Assembly (NCBI RefSeq): GCF_021369635.1
Contig: NZ_JAJNBZ010000007.1
Location: forward strand, 124,001-188,000
DNA from: Paenibacillus profundus
GTDB taxonomy: Bacteria; Bacillota; Bacilli; Paenibacillales; Paenibacillaceae
Reading direction: 5' to 3'
Length of the DNA stretch: 64,000 nucleotides
Of this stretch, positions 24,991-33,741 are shown one piece after another (position 1 is the stretch's first letter; each line of letters begins with the position of its first letter). Below the pieces are notes generated by a model. It searched no databases, had not been told where the DNA came from, and saw nothing but the letters and a program-made list of their open reading frames with translations. Both the position numbers and the translations under genes were made by a program.

Positions 24991-25602
24991 ATGATATCGA
25001 TTGATCCGGCAATGCAAAGCGAACGGGATAATTATAAGCTGCTCATCGGCAGTGTAATTCCGAGACCCATTGCTTTCGTAACGACGCTCTCGCAGGATGG
25101 AGTATTAAATGCCGCACCGTTCAGCTATTTCTCGATCGTCTCGAGTACGCCGCCGATGCTGTCGGTATCGGTGCAACGCAAAAACGGAGTCATGAAGGAT
25201 ACAGCCAGAAATGCAATCGAGATGGGGGCGCTTGTCATTCACATCGTGGATGAAGCCGCCATTGCGGCCGTAAACGAAACGGCGGCCAACTTGCCACCGC
25301 ATGAGAGCGAAGTCGAGTTAGCCGGTTTAACGCCGGTTGCAAGCGAAACGATTGCCGTCCCGAGCATCGCTGAAGCGAAGGTCAGAATGGAATGTGTGTT
25401 GGAAAGGTCCATACCGCTCGGGGGAACTGGCGAAATACCGACCTGCGATTTGATTATCGCTCGTGTCGTTCGCTACCAGATCGCGGATGACATTTATGAC
25501 AATGGCCGTATTGATCCCGAAAAGTTAAATCCGGTCAGCCGTTTGGCAGGAAGCTATTATTCCACATTAGGAAAGCTGTTTTCGATAGAGCGTCCACAAT
25601 AG
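24991..25602 (+). CDS. Flavin reductase family protein
   Basis: 203-residue flavin-binding protein of the split-barrel flavin reductase-like family. Seen: YKLLIGSVIPRPIAFVTTLS, NAAPFSYFSIVSSTPPMLSV, and a C-terminal RLAGSYYSTLGKLF. It lies 27 bases behind the esterase and is third in the operon. It may reduce FMN for an oxygenase or act as an NAD(P)H-dependent quinone/flavin reductase; inference from context. CAGGAGG before ATG 24991 fixes the start. Confidence 0.88.
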   Translation: MISIDPAMQSERDNYKLLIGSVIPRPIAFVTTLSQDGVLNAAPFSYFSIVSSTPPMLSVSVQRKNGVMKDTARNAIEMGALVIHIVDEAAIAAVNETAANLPPHESEVELAGLTPVASETIAVPSIAEAKVRMECVLERSIPLGGTGEIPTCDLIIARVVRYQIADDIYDNGRIDPEKLNPVSRLAGSYYSTLGKLFSIERPQ

Positions 25603-25615
25603 TGGAGTGCAATTA

Positions 25616-25657
25616 AGCCATAACCTCCATTGGTCGTACAGATGGTGGTTATGGCTG
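25616..25657. terminator. Bidirectional hairpin between convergent genes
   Basis: AGCCATAACCTCCAT pairs perfectly with ATGGTGGTTATGGCT. It lies between the flavin reductase gene (plus) and cdaS (minus), overlaps the last codons of cdaS and probably serves both. Confidence 0.75.
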
Positions 25658-26281
25658 TTCGTCGTTCGGATTAACGGGAGCAATTGGATAGAGTTTGCCA
25701 TTCAAGGCGAATGATGCCGTTCCTCTTTCTTCAGAGACGACGAGAACAAGGGCATCGCTGCGCTCGCTCAATCCCGTTGCGGCACGATGCCGGGTTCCTA
25801 CTTTCGTTCCGGCAGGGACGGAATGGGACAGGGGCAAAATATTGCCAGCCGACACGATTTCGTTCGCTCGGATGATGACGGCGCCGTCATGGAGGGGACT
25901 GCCTGAAATGAAGATGGACTCGAGCAGCGAATGGGTTAAGGTTGCACCAATAGGAGTGCCCGGCTGAATCAAATTTTCAAGCGAATCTTCTCGCTGCACG
26001 ACAATCAACGCACCGAGCCTTCGCTGTGTCAAATGATTAATGCCTAATGTCAACTCGGCATATTTGTCAGTATACGGAGATAAATAACAATTCAAATAGA
26101 ACGAAGCGGCTGTCGATTCGATCTGTATGATTTGTTTCCTTATATGCTCAAACATACCGAGCAAGCAGTTATTTTCACGATCGAGCACATCCAGACTGTG
26201 GCGGATATCGCCAAATACCTGCTCCAATTGTTGTCTCAAATTACGTTTCACTGCGGACATATTGCAATTTTCAGTCTGCAT
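25649..26281 (-). CDS. cdaS: Diadenylate cyclase, CdaS type
   Basis: Makes c-di-AMP from two ATP. 210 residues: an N-terminal helical pair of about 75 residues, characteristic of the sporulation-linked CdaS (YojJ), then the DAC domain with LGALIVVQRED, the metal/ATP motif PLHDGAVII and GTRHRAATGLSE. No transmembrane helices, unlike CdaA; no DNA-binding domain, unlike DisA. AAGGAG lies nine bases upstream of the ATG on the minus strand. Monocistronic. In B. subtilis CdaS acts in the forespore; the same is inferred here. Confidence 0.92.
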   Translation of the reverse strand: MQTENCNMSAVKRNLRQQLEQVFGDIRHSLDVLDRENNCLLGMFEHIRKQIIQIESTAASFYLNCYLSPYTDKYAELTLGINHLTQRRLGALIVVQREDSLENLIQPGTPIGATLTHSLLESIFISGSPLHDGAVIIRANEIVSAGNILPLSHSVPAGTKVGTRHRAATGLSERSDALVLVVSEERGTASFALNGKLYPIAPVNPNDEQP

Positions 26282-26485
26282 TACAATAGACTCCTTATCA
26301 TGCCTTAGACTTCATGTAAATCTAATGTAGACTGCCAGTTACTTGTTTATACTGGAAACTTCATGAAAGGACTAATGCCAGCACCGACTGCACCTTGCAA
26401 TAATGTCAGAGTCCCCGATAGAACTGAATGGTGAATCGATGTTTGGATTAAAAATGCTATATAGGTTGAACTACATTGTTTTTCC

Positions 26486-26715
26486 GCGGTCAAAGTAAGT
26501 TCCATTGGAAAATTTACAGTAGAATGTATGGATGAGGCGGCTATACGGCATTTTAACTGTATTTTGTACAGTGGATCGGGCTGTTTTCTGCGATTGCGGC
26601 GAAATGAGTGTCATATCATTGGACGATCTCCAATCAAACCTACCGACAAAGAGGTTTACGTGCTGTTCCATTGGACAGAATCCAATGTAGGATGAGACAA
26701 AGAGGACACGGCTCA
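26486..26715 (+). repeat. R2 structured repeat, copy 2 (most complete)
   Basis: About 230 bases between cdaS and the acyltransferase. Module 1 hairpin: TCCATTGG (26501-26508) pairs with CAGTGGA (26569-26575), and inner arms AATTTACAGT and ACTGTATTTTG extend it to about 26 pairs around a GATGAGGCGGC loop. Module 2: ATTGGACGATCTCCAAT, then CCATTGGACAGAATCCAATG and GGATGAGACAAAGAGG. The remaining spacers on both sides (26282-26485) hold the cdaS promoter region with nothing else recognised. Confidence 0.7.
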
Positions 26716-26784
26716 GCTTTTATCCCTGCCTTTTCGCTTGTTAAGAGGAGCTGTGCTGGATGACGTTTAGTTCCAGCTTAAATC

Positions 26785-26830
26785 AAAGGACATCGTACTT
26801 TGTGTGAGCACGATGTCCTACCTTTTTATC
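26785..26830. terminator. Terminator at the 3' end of the acyltransferase gene
   Basis: AGGACATCGT pairs with ACGATGTCCT. Plus-strand side is followed by ACCTTTTTAT, minus-strand side by TTTGATTT, so it may serve both. Confidence 0.7.
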
Positions 26831-28751
26831 CGTCATTTCGTTTCGCAGGCGCTAATCCTACTCGTACCGCTTCGGCTACGAGCAAGGCATAATACTTGGC
26901 TCCGGACTTATTCAGGTGCACTCTGTCAGGTGCAAAATAGGAGTCCTTATCTTTGCTGGCCGCGTGCCAATCGACGAGTGTGGCATTAGGCAGTGCTTCA
27001 GCGACTTCTTTCAAAGCGGAGTTGACTTGACTCTCATATTCATCCGGCATACGGGTGTTTACTAATACGATTTGTCGGACACCCTCCAGCGAACTCAAGT
27101 AGGCAATCAATTCTTTCTTGTTGAATACCCCGTTCGTTCCCAACTCAACAATGAGATACTCGCCCAGTTTACCTTGTTCTTTAAGCTGCTGCAGCACGTC
27201 GGGAGCTTTGGACATTTGGCGGCCGATCTCCGCATCAACTTCGATATTCTGGAACTGCTGCTCCAAGTAGGGCGCGACATCGACCATAATAGAGTCACCG
27301 ATGGCCGTCACCATGAGCTCTGCCTGGATACTTCCCGAGTCCGGCGGATCCGGCTGCTTGTTAACTACCGAATCGACATGAGGCTTGCGAGAAGGATCGG
27401 GGTTATTCTTTGTCTCAGCCTTACCACCCTCATGCTTGGAACGATCGGGAGCAGGCTTGTCGGGCTTATCTGGCTTACGGTGATCCCTCATAACAGAAGG
27501 GCTCTTCTCATGCGTCTCGTTGCTGGCCGAGATGACGGGAGTCTGATAACTCATGCCGAAGCAAAATACGATGAATACGCCCAAAATGCATACTGATGCA
27601 ATCCAATGCTTTATCCGTACCTGATGCCACTGCCAACTCCGGTCGGCGATTTGTTGGCGGACCGACCCCAACTTGCCGCGACGAACCGGTTCTTCGATAA
27701 ACCGCCATGATATTGCGGCAACGATGAAACTGAGTACGATCTGTACAATGATCAGGCTCCAATCGGTTTCCCCTCTCCGATCAGCCGGACTGGTCAATAC
27801 GATAACAGGATAATGCCATAGATAAATGCCGTAGGATCGAACGCCAATCCACCGGAGCGGCCCCCAACTCAACAGCCGGCTCAAGCTGCTTGCCGGATGA
27901 GCGACCGCTGCGACCACCATGGCAGCAGCTATGGACAGGAGGACGAATCCGCCGCGATACAGCATATCGTCATATCGATTCATTAAGAAAAACATCTCGA
28001 TGATGACAATGAGTCCGGACCAGCCGATAATTTCAATCATCACCCGCTCCGGGCGAGAAATTCCAATGCGCAATCTAGCGCTCGGCCACAAAATGGCGAG
28101 CGCTGATCCAAGCAACAAAGCGAATGCCCGGGTATCCGTTCCGAAATAGACTCGGCTAGGATCGGTTCCAGGCTCATACATAATCGCCATAGCCATAGAT
28201 GAAATCGCTGCAACGGCGAGTATTGCTGCAAACAGCTGTCCGCGCTTCGGAGCATAACGGAAAGCAATAGCTAACAGCAGCGGCCATATCAGGTAAAACT
28301 GTCCTTCCACTGCAAGAGACCACATATGTATAAAAGGGGATTGAGGCCCAAAATGATCAAAGTACGAAACCTGATGAAAGATAAGCCACCAATTGCTGGA
28401 ATACAACAATGTTGCCAGCACATCCCCTTTTACCGTAGGGAGCAGGGACTTATCCATAATTGTAATCCACGCCACGACGGCTACAAGCATGACGAGCATG
28501 GCGGGAAGGAGCCGGCGTGAACGGCGAATCCAGAAGTCTTTGAGATGAATTCGATGATTTCGTGTCCGTGCGGCAATGATAATGTCCGTAACGAGATAGC
28601 CAGACAATACGAAAAACACGCCGACTCCCAGAAATCCTCCAGGCAGCCAACTCGGGTCAAGGTGATAAATGATGACCGCGAGCACCGCCAATGCGCGGAG
28701 TCCATCCAACCCTGTCATATAGCGTCCTTGTTCCTTACTCCGGCCATTCAT
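26826..28751 (-). CDS. OatA-like acyltransferase (Acyltransferase_3 + SGNH domain)
   Basis: 641-residue membrane O-acetyltransferase. Residues 10-375 form the multi-helix Acyltransferase_3 domain (MTGLDGLRALAVLAVIIYHL, GVFFVLSGYLVTDIII, FWIRRSRRLLPAML, HMWSLAVEGQFYLIWPLLL, SYGIYLWHYPVIVL). A Lys/Pro/Asp-rich linker follows (about 400-460), then an extracytoplasmic SGNH domain with GDSIM (Ser nucleophile), ELGTNG and DRVHL (Asp/His). This is the architecture of OatA, which acetylates peptidoglycan MurNAc and gives lysozyme resistance. AAGGAG precedes the ATG. Monocistronic. Confidence 0.92.
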   Translation of the reverse strand: MNGRSKEQGRYMTGLDGLRALAVLAVIIYHLDPSWLPGGFLGVGVFFVLSGYLVTDIIIAARTRNHRIHLKDFWIRRSRRLLPAMLVMLVAVVAWITIMDKSLLPTVKGDVLATLLYSSNWWLIFHQVSYFDHFGPQSPFIHMWSLAVEGQFYLIWPLLLAIAFRYAPKRGQLFAAILAVAAISSMAMAIMYEPGTDPSRVYFGTDTRAFALLLGSALAILWPSARLRIGISRPERVMIEIIGWSGLIVIIEMFFLMNRYDDMLYRGGFVLLSIAAAMVVAAVAHPASSLSRLLSWGPLRWIGVRSYGIYLWHYPVIVLTSPADRRGETDWSLIIVQIVLSFIVAAISWRFIEEPVRRGKLGSVRQQIADRSWQWHQVRIKHWIASVCILGVFIVFCFGMSYQTPVISASNETHEKSPSVMRDHRKPDKPDKPAPDRSKHEGGKAETKNNPDPSRKPHVDSVVNKQPDPPDSGSIQAELMVTAIGDSIMVDVAPYLEQQFQNIEVDAEIGRQMSKAPDVLQQLKEQGKLGEYLIVELGTNGVFNKKELIAYLSSLEGVRQIVLVNTRMPDEYESQVNSALKEVAEALPNATLVDWHAASKDKDSYFAPDRVHLNKSGAKYYALLVAEAVRVGLAPAKRNDG

Positions 28752-29191
28752 ATTTCATATCTCCTTCATAGTCTGAAACCGAAACCGTATGTATGAAATG
28801 GAATGCTCTGTCATTCCACTGATAAATGCTATGTATAACCCGATCACCAATCCACATGCGATCCATTCATTCTCTATCCTTTCTATATTCGATTGGTGCG
28901 TCCGCATGAATGGAGGCATAAAAACCCCCGTTATCTGCTACATAAGAAAACGGGGGATTATCCTCAACAGCATATATACTTCATCAAGCGACTTGAATCC
29001 GATTCACTGCCCGCAGTCATCACGATATGTATTCCTGTCATAACTATAAATGACTATTGAACCGTTATCGTTACAAAGTCATCACAAAAACGATTCAAAA
29101 GCGTAACACCTGTTATTGTTACGCAGCAAAAATGCCTTGGTTGTTTTAGATATGAAACTTACCATATATTAACGCCGTAAAAAGATATGAT
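28752..29191. other. Intergenic region with two hairpins
   Basis: No convincing gene. One hairpin pairs AACCCCCGTT (near 28929) with AACGGGGG (near 28950) and reads into five Ts on the minus strand. A second is GCGTAACA/TGTTACGC near 29100-29122, T-flanked on the minus strand. A minus-strand small transcript between them is possible but unproven. Confidence 0.4.
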
Positions 29192-29224
29192 TAGAGGTAG
29201 TTCAAAAAGTCCCTTTTTGATAAC
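29192..29224 (+). repeat. R1 repeat, copy D (core only)
   Basis: AGAGGTAGTTCAAAAAGTCC followed by CTTTTTGATAACGGA: the R1 left end with a perfect TCAAAAAG/CTTTTTGA hairpin. It lies about 30 bases upstream of the next gene. Confidence 0.6.
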
Positions 29225-29254
29225 GGATAATGAACAAGTTTGGAGGAGAATTCA

Positions 29255-29464
29255 TTGCACACCAAAATCGTTATTTTCGAAAAATCAGCCTCCGGGGAAC
29301 TTCTTCCTATCGATGAACGGGAATGGAACGCAAATATGGTCCAGTTGCTGGATCATGCTAATTATTTGCTCGTGAACGACATCGAATACGAGATGCTGGA
29401 AGGACGCCTGAACGTAAACACGGGGGAGTTTGAACTGCTTGTCGTTGCGGCACAGAAGCCATAA
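29255..29464 (+). CDS. Small hypothetical protein, first gene of the YjfC-like operon
   Basis: 69 residues, beginning LHTKIVIFEKSASGELLPID and ending in a beta-like FELLVVAAQKP. TTG 29255 has GGAGGAG upstream. It lies 32 bases before the next gene of a five-gene operon (29255-32439). Acidic, no signal peptide, no family recognised; the position suggests a cytosolic partner of the ligase downstream. Confidence 0.65.
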   Translation: MHTKIVIFEKSASGELLPIDEREWNANMVQLLDHANYLLVNDIEYEMLEGRLNVNTGEFELLVVAAQKP

Positions 29465-29496
29465 AGCGGATGAAGCAGGGGAGGAGGCAAGAACAG

Positions 29497-30168
29497 ATGA
29501 ACGAGGAGAAACGAACCGGTGAACAAGCTCCGGAAGAGAAACCTAGACATAAAGAGAAATCATTAAAGGTGTTAAGCACCTCGCTGGGCGTCGCCTTGGC
29601 GGCCAACTTGCTCTTAATCCCATCGGCATTGGGACAGGAAGCGGCTGCACCGGCCGATCAGGCTAAATTAGTAGAATGGTCTACGGAGGAAGTCAAGAAA
29701 TATTTCGATGCGAATGTGGATTGGAACATTCCTCTGCCCCAAGAGAAGGAAGGGGAGCAGCAAGGAAGTGGCAGTGGAGGCGCTGTTGCCTCAGGTGGAG
29801 CTAGCAGCCAATCACCGACCGTCATCCATCACGGCGGCTTCGGATGGGACGATATGCTGCTGTACCATTTGATATTCAACAATGGAAGAGCCTATTCTTC
29901 TTCCGGTTGGTCGACGAGAGGCGGAGTCTACGATACGCGCACTAATGCGCCCTATAAGACCAAATCGTTTTCGGCTGATGCATTTCAGAATCGTCCCGTC
30001 GTGAATTCGGCGATTCGCCCGCACACGTCGAACGGATCGGGTTCGATAATTCGGCGTTCGTCCGTCGGCGGCACTAAATCGAATTCTTCCTCTCCTGGTG
30101 GTATCGGCGGCAAATCGAGCGGGTTCAGTTCTTCGAACAGCTCGAAGGGAGGAGGCTTCGGCGGATAA
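29497..30168 (+). CDS. Exported Ser/Gly-rich protein (YjfM/YgiB-like position)
   Basis: 223 residues: a charged N-terminus of about 30 residues, a hydrophobic export or anchor segment (VLSTSLGVALAANLLLIPSA), an acidic linker, a GSGSGG stretch, a GFGWDDMLLYHLIFNNGRAY core and a long Ser/Gly-rich tail ending GGGFGG. The layout and position before a YjfC-type ligase recall E. coli YjfM/YgiB (DUF1190), whose tail is also Gly-rich, though direct homology is not certain. GGAGGAGG precedes ATG 29497. The stop overlaps the next ATG by one base. Confidence 0.7.
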   Translation: MNEEKRTGEQAPEEKPRHKEKSLKVLSTSLGVALAANLLLIPSALGQEAAAPADQAKLVEWSTEEVKKYFDANVDWNIPLPQEKEGEQQGSGSGGAVASGGASSQSPTVIHHGGFGWDDMLLYHLIFNNGRAYSSSGWSTRGGVYDTRTNAPYKTKSFSADAFQNRPVVNSAIRPHTSNGSGSIIRRSSVGGTKSNSSSPGGIGGKSSGFSSSNSSKGGGFGG

Positions 30169-31358
30169 TGGGATTCGAAGTAATCGGGACGCCTCATGCC
30201 GATAGGGCTTCACGTGTCGATCAGCTTGCAGCGCTTGGATTCGGTTGGGCCGATTGGCAGGAGGAACGGTATTGGATAGACCAGATTGTCACCATGAATA
30301 GGCACACGTATCAGGAGCTTTTTTCCGTATCGGCAAAGCTGTGGAGCATTTTTGACAAAGCAGCCCGCTTCGTTATCGGACGGAGGGATCTGTACGACCT
30401 GTTGTCCATTCCGGAAGTGCTGTGGGATGGATTGGACACGCTGACGCTGGACGAGTTCGGCAAGCTGAGCAAGTATGCCCGTTTTGACTTTGCCATATCG
30501 GATAACGGGGCCATCAAGCTGTTGGAATTAAACGCGGATACGCCAACCGGATATGTGGAAGCAGCAGTGGCAACGCCGTGGATGTGCGACCAACTCGGCG
30601 CATGGACACCGAACTCGGCCATGGCCGACCGGGTGAAGGAAGCTTGGGCTGTGGATCGGCCGGACTATGCCGCTTGCGTGGGCTATGGGGAGCATGCTGA
30701 AGATTCAGGAACGATCGATATGCTCGTACAGCATTCCGGGCTTCCGGTTCGCTGTATAGATTGTCTGGAGCTGTGGGTCGACGATGGCGTGGTAAAGGAT
30801 GCTACACAGCAGGCGATTCACAGTCTCTTCGCGCTGTACCCGAAAGAGTGGATGGCGATCGATGATGGGGGAGAAGCGTTATCTTATGCCATTGAAACGG
30901 GCAATGTGCGGCTCTTTAATTCACTGCATGCGGTCATCTTGCAGTCGAAGGGGCTGCAAGCCGTCATCTGGGCGGTACATGAACTAGGGTCCGAGCTGTA
31001 TACACCGGAAGAGCACGCCGTTATTGAACAGTATATGCTTCCAACCTACAACAAAGCCGTGTTCGACGGAAGCTACGTATCCAAATCGATGTTCGGGCGT
31101 GAAGGCGGCTCCGTATGTCTGTTTGATTCGCACGGCAACATGGAAACCAAAGATGAAGAGGGCTTTGACACAAGCTGTTTCTTCAGCAGGGTGTTCCAGA
31201 AGCGGGCAGAACTGGCAACCGTACGGCTGCACAACGGAGATTATCACCTGCTGACCGGTGTATTCGTCATTAATGGAGAGCCGTGCGGCATCCTCGGACG
31301 CGCCGGGGGGCTTATTACAGGTAATAGCAGTCATTTCGTAGCGATTGGAGTGAGGTGA
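30168..31358 (+). CDS. Glutathionylspermidine synthase family ATP-grasp protein (YjfC-like)
   Basis: 396-residue ATP-grasp ligase resembling the synthetase half of glutathionylspermidine synthase and E. coli YjfC/YgiC. Seen: YELFSVSAKL-like N-terminus (TYQELFSVSAKLWSIFDKAA), RFDFAISDNGAIKLLELNAD with TPTGYVEAAV, and near the end GREGGSVCLFD, FQKRAEL and LTGVFVINGEPCGILGRAGG. It lacks the amidase half. The family is predicted to ligate an amine or amino acid to a peptide; the substrate is unknown. Translation is coupled to the previous gene (TAATG). Confidence 0.85.
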   Translation: MGFEVIGTPHADRASRVDQLAALGFGWADWQEERYWIDQIVTMNRHTYQELFSVSAKLWSIFDKAARFVIGRRDLYDLLSIPEVLWDGLDTLTLDEFGKLSKYARFDFAISDNGAIKLLELNADTPTGYVEAAVATPWMCDQLGAWTPNSAMADRVKEAWAVDRPDYAACVGYGEHAEDSGTIDMLVQHSGLPVRCIDCLELWVDDGVVKDATQQAIHSLFALYPKEWMAIDDGGEALSYAIETGNVRLFNSLHAVILQSKGLQAVIWAVHELGSELYTPEEHAVIEQYMLPTYNKAVFDGSYVSKSMFGREGGSVCLFDSHGNMETKDEEGFDTSCFFSRVFQKRAELATVRLHNGDYHLLTGVFVINGEPCGILGRAGGLITGNSSHFVAIGVR

Positions 31359-31363
31359 TAGTC

Positions 31364-32053
31364 ATGAACCAAGACTGGAACCGTCAGAGACGGGATTCGA
31401 ACCGTTACCGCAAGGGCCATTCAAGCAAAGATAACCAGCGCACGCTTAAAATAATTATAGCGTTTGGCGTTATCATTTTTTTCATAGTAATAGCCAGTCA
31501 ACTGTTCAATTCTGGAGCGGACGATGCCGGATATACAAGCGCAACCGCGACCAATACAGTCCCATGGGACTACAAAATTGATAGCGCCACGGTCGGCGAC
31601 ATCATCGGCGGGGATATGACGCTGCTGCCGGATAACGAGCTGCTGCCGAATGACAACAACTATGCGACAGGAGACAAGATTTGGACGCTGCAATATATGA
31701 CCGCTGAAATGATCGCGGGCAACGAAGGACGCAATGACGTCCGATTATCGTCCTGGGAACCGATCAAGTCGTATCCATCCAAGCAGGACGCGGAGAAAGA
31801 TCTGCAAAGCTTAAAGGTAAATTTAAGCGCCGATGTCGAGTTGCTCGGTGTATATAAAACGGAGTATCAAGGCAAGTTCCGTCAGTTCGCCGTCATGACA
31901 TTGCCTTCGGGGCATACCGTCAAACAGCCGATCGACGAGGCTCGTTACTTACAGTTGAAAGATAAGAAAAAGGTGAAGGCTGTGTTGGAAGAAGTGCATG
32001 ACTTTGTTGATTATGATTTGGCGATGGCCAAATTCAGGGGGTGGGCAGATTGA
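31364..32053 (+). CDS. Single-pass membrane protein of the YjfC-like operon
   Basis: 229 residues: a very basic, Arg/Gln-rich cytoplasmic N-terminus (NQDWNRQRRDSNRYRKGHSS), one membrane helix (IIIAFGVIIFFIVIASQLF) and an extracytoplasmic domain of about 180 residues (DYKIDSATVGDIIGGDMTLL and later LLGVYKTEYQGKFRQFAVMT). GAGGTGA precedes ATG 31364. It overlaps the DUF350 gene by a few bases. No family recognised; it is likely a sensor or scaffold of this operon. Confidence 0.7.
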   Translation: MNQDWNRQRRDSNRYRKGHSSKDNQRTLKIIIAFGVIIFFIVIASQLFNSGADDAGYTSATATNTVPWDYKIDSATVGDIIGGDMTLLPDNELLPNDNNYATGDKIWTLQYMTAEMIAGNEGRNDVRLSSWEPIKSYPSKQDAEKDLQSLKVNLSADVELLGVYKTEYQGKFRQFAVMTLPSGHTVKQPIDEARYLQLKDKKKVKAVLEEVHDFVDYDLAMAKFRGWAD

Positions 32054-32439
32054 TCGCCATCAATATTATGATTAGTATTTTCGTTATCATTGTGCTGCAG
32101 TTTGCTGGGATGTACATTTTCAGCTTGCTGACGCCGTATAACGATTTCGATGAATTGAAGCAAGGAAACGTCGCTGTCGGGCTTGCGATGGGCGGCAAAT
32201 TTTTGTCGACGGCAATCGTGCTTGGCATCTCGGCTTACACCAATACATCGATCTGGCATATGGCTCTCTGGTTCGCAGTCGGCTATGTATGCTTGATGAT
32301 GACCTATTTGCTGTTCGATTGGGTTACGCCAAGGATGAAACTGTCCGAGCAGCTGCAAGAAGGCAACGTTGCCGTAGGCGTGCTGCTCTGCTTCTTGTAT
32401 ATCGGTATGAGCTTCGCGATTAGCAGCTTAATCATATAA
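32050..32439 (+). CDS. DUF350 membrane protein (YjfL-like)
   Basis: 129 residues with four membrane helices arranged as two repeats. Each repeat carries the DUF350 signature GNVAVG (KQGNVAVGLAMGGKFLSTAI and QEGNVAVGVLLCFLYIGMSF). The start is TTG 32050 with AGGGGGTG upstream, overlapping the previous stop as TTGA; a GTG at 32041 is also in frame. DUF350 proteins sit beside YjfC-type ligases in many bacteria, also here. Function not established. Confidence 0.85.
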   Translation: MIAINIMISIFVIIVLQFAGMYIFSLLTPYNDFDELKQGNVAVGLAMGGKFLSTAIVLGISAYTNTSIWHMALWFAVGYVCLMMTYLLFDWVTPRMKLSEQLQEGNVAVGVLLCFLYIGMSFAISSLII

Positions 32440-32479
32440 TCGTCAGATCGAGAGAAGCGATAAACGAATACCAATTTGT

Positions 32480-32515
32480 AAACCAATCGAGCGCGATGAC
32501 GCTTGATTGGTTTTT
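32480..32515 (+). terminator. Terminator of the YjfC-like operon
   Basis: AAACCAATCGAGCG pairs with CGCTTGATTGGTTT (one mismatch), followed by a T run. Confidence 0.85.
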
Positions 32516-32581
32516 ATTGTATAATATTTTTATTGATTGCCCAACGCTGATATTAGGGAAGGTAGAGAAGGGGGAATGGGA

Positions 32582-33724
32582 ATGGAGCGACCTCCATCGA
32601 GGACAACCAAATTCAGGATGTTTTTTCTCAACAATAAATTTGTCCTGTTTTTGCTAATTTTGCTGCTTATCGGACTGAACATATTCGTTTTGACCAAGAT
32701 TTCTTTTGTTTTTGCTCCATTGCTCATCCTAATCAAGACGGTGCTGCTTCCGGTGCTTTTGTCGGGGGTCTTGTATTATTTGCTCAATCCCATAGTCGAT
32801 TATTTGGAAAAGAAAAAGGTAAAGCGCCCATTTTCTATCCTTATTCTCTATATATTGATTCTCGGAATCATTACGATTGTCGTGTTGGCCGTCATTCCGG
32901 TCATCCAGAGACAAGTATCCGACTTGATTGCCAACTTCCCTGTGTTCAGCGAGCAAATCCAGACGCTATTCACCGATTTAATCGGCAGTGACTTCATTAA
33001 TCGGTTCCAGCAGACGATTGCCTTTGAATCATCGAAATTGATGAATACGATATCCGAACGTGCATCTACCCTCTTAAATAACACATGGTCAGGCATCGGC
33101 GGCTTTTTAGGGGCTGTGACAGAAACTGTCCTTACTCTTGCAACGGTGCCGTTCATATTATTCTATTTGCTGAAAGATGGAAAGCGGTTGCCACAGTACA
33201 TTCTGTCATTCGTACCGACTACGCTGCGGAAGCAGACCGAACAAGTCATGACGGAGATGAACCATCAGATTAGCTCCTATATCCGCGGACAGATCGTCGT
33301 TAGCTTCTGTATTGGAATTCTGCTTTACATTGGCTATCTTATTATCGGTCTTGAGTATTCGCTCATTTTGGCCGTTATCGCAGCCTGCACGAGCATCGTT
33401 CCTTATTTGGGGCCTGCCATTGCTATCACGCCGGCGTTAATCGTAGCGCTTGTGACATCACCGGTTATGCTGCTCAAGATGATCGTCGTCTGGACGGTAG
33501 TCCAATTGATTGAAGGCAAGTTCATTTCGCCACAGATAATGGGTAAGTCATTGCAAATCCATCCGATCACGATTATATTTGTCATCCTGACAGCCGGTAA
33601 CTTATTCGGAATTCTTGGCATCGTCTTGGCTGTTCCCGGTTATGCCGTGTTGAAGGTGGTAATCACTCATTTGTTCAATTGGTTTAAAGCTCGTTCACAT
33701 CTGTATGAACCAGATGATATTTAG
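32582..33724 (+). CDS. AI-2E family transporter (PerM/YtvI-like)
   Basis: 380-residue multi-pass membrane protein of the AI-2E/UPF0118 family, with about seven to eight helices: [57 protein letters not shown], a large soluble segment ([20 protein letters not shown]), then [34 protein letters not shown] with the family's GPAI, and [19 protein letters not shown]. Members export AI-2 or act as Na+/H+ antiporters; the substrate is undetermined. ATG 32582 has GGGGG upstream. It is followed after 17 bases by a secreted-protein gene. Confidence 0.88.
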   Translation: MERPPSRTTKFRMFFLNNKFVLFLLILLLIGLNIFVLTKISFVFAPLLILIKTVLLPVLLSGVLYYLLNPIVDYLEKKKVKRPFSILILYILILGIITIVVLAVIPVIQRQVSDLIANFPVFSEQIQTLFTDLIGSDFINRFQQTIAFESSKLMNTISERASTLLNNTWSGIGGFLGAVTETVLTLATVPFILFYLLKDGKRLPQYILSFVPTTLRKQTEQVMTEMNHQISSYIRGQIVVSFCIGILLYIGYLIIGLEYSLILAVIAACTSIVPYLGPAIAITPALIVALVTSPVMLLKMIVVWTVVQLIEGKFISPQIMGKSLQIHPITIIFVILTAGNLFGILGIVLAVPGYAVLKVVITHLFNWFKARSHLYEPDDI

Positions 33725-33741
33725 TCAAAGTGAGGTGCTTT

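Noticed and set aside
28789-29043. 84-codon plus-strand frame
   Set aside because: No ribosome binding site, Ile/Ser/Tyr-rich composition without pattern, and a GC-rich hairpin runs through it.
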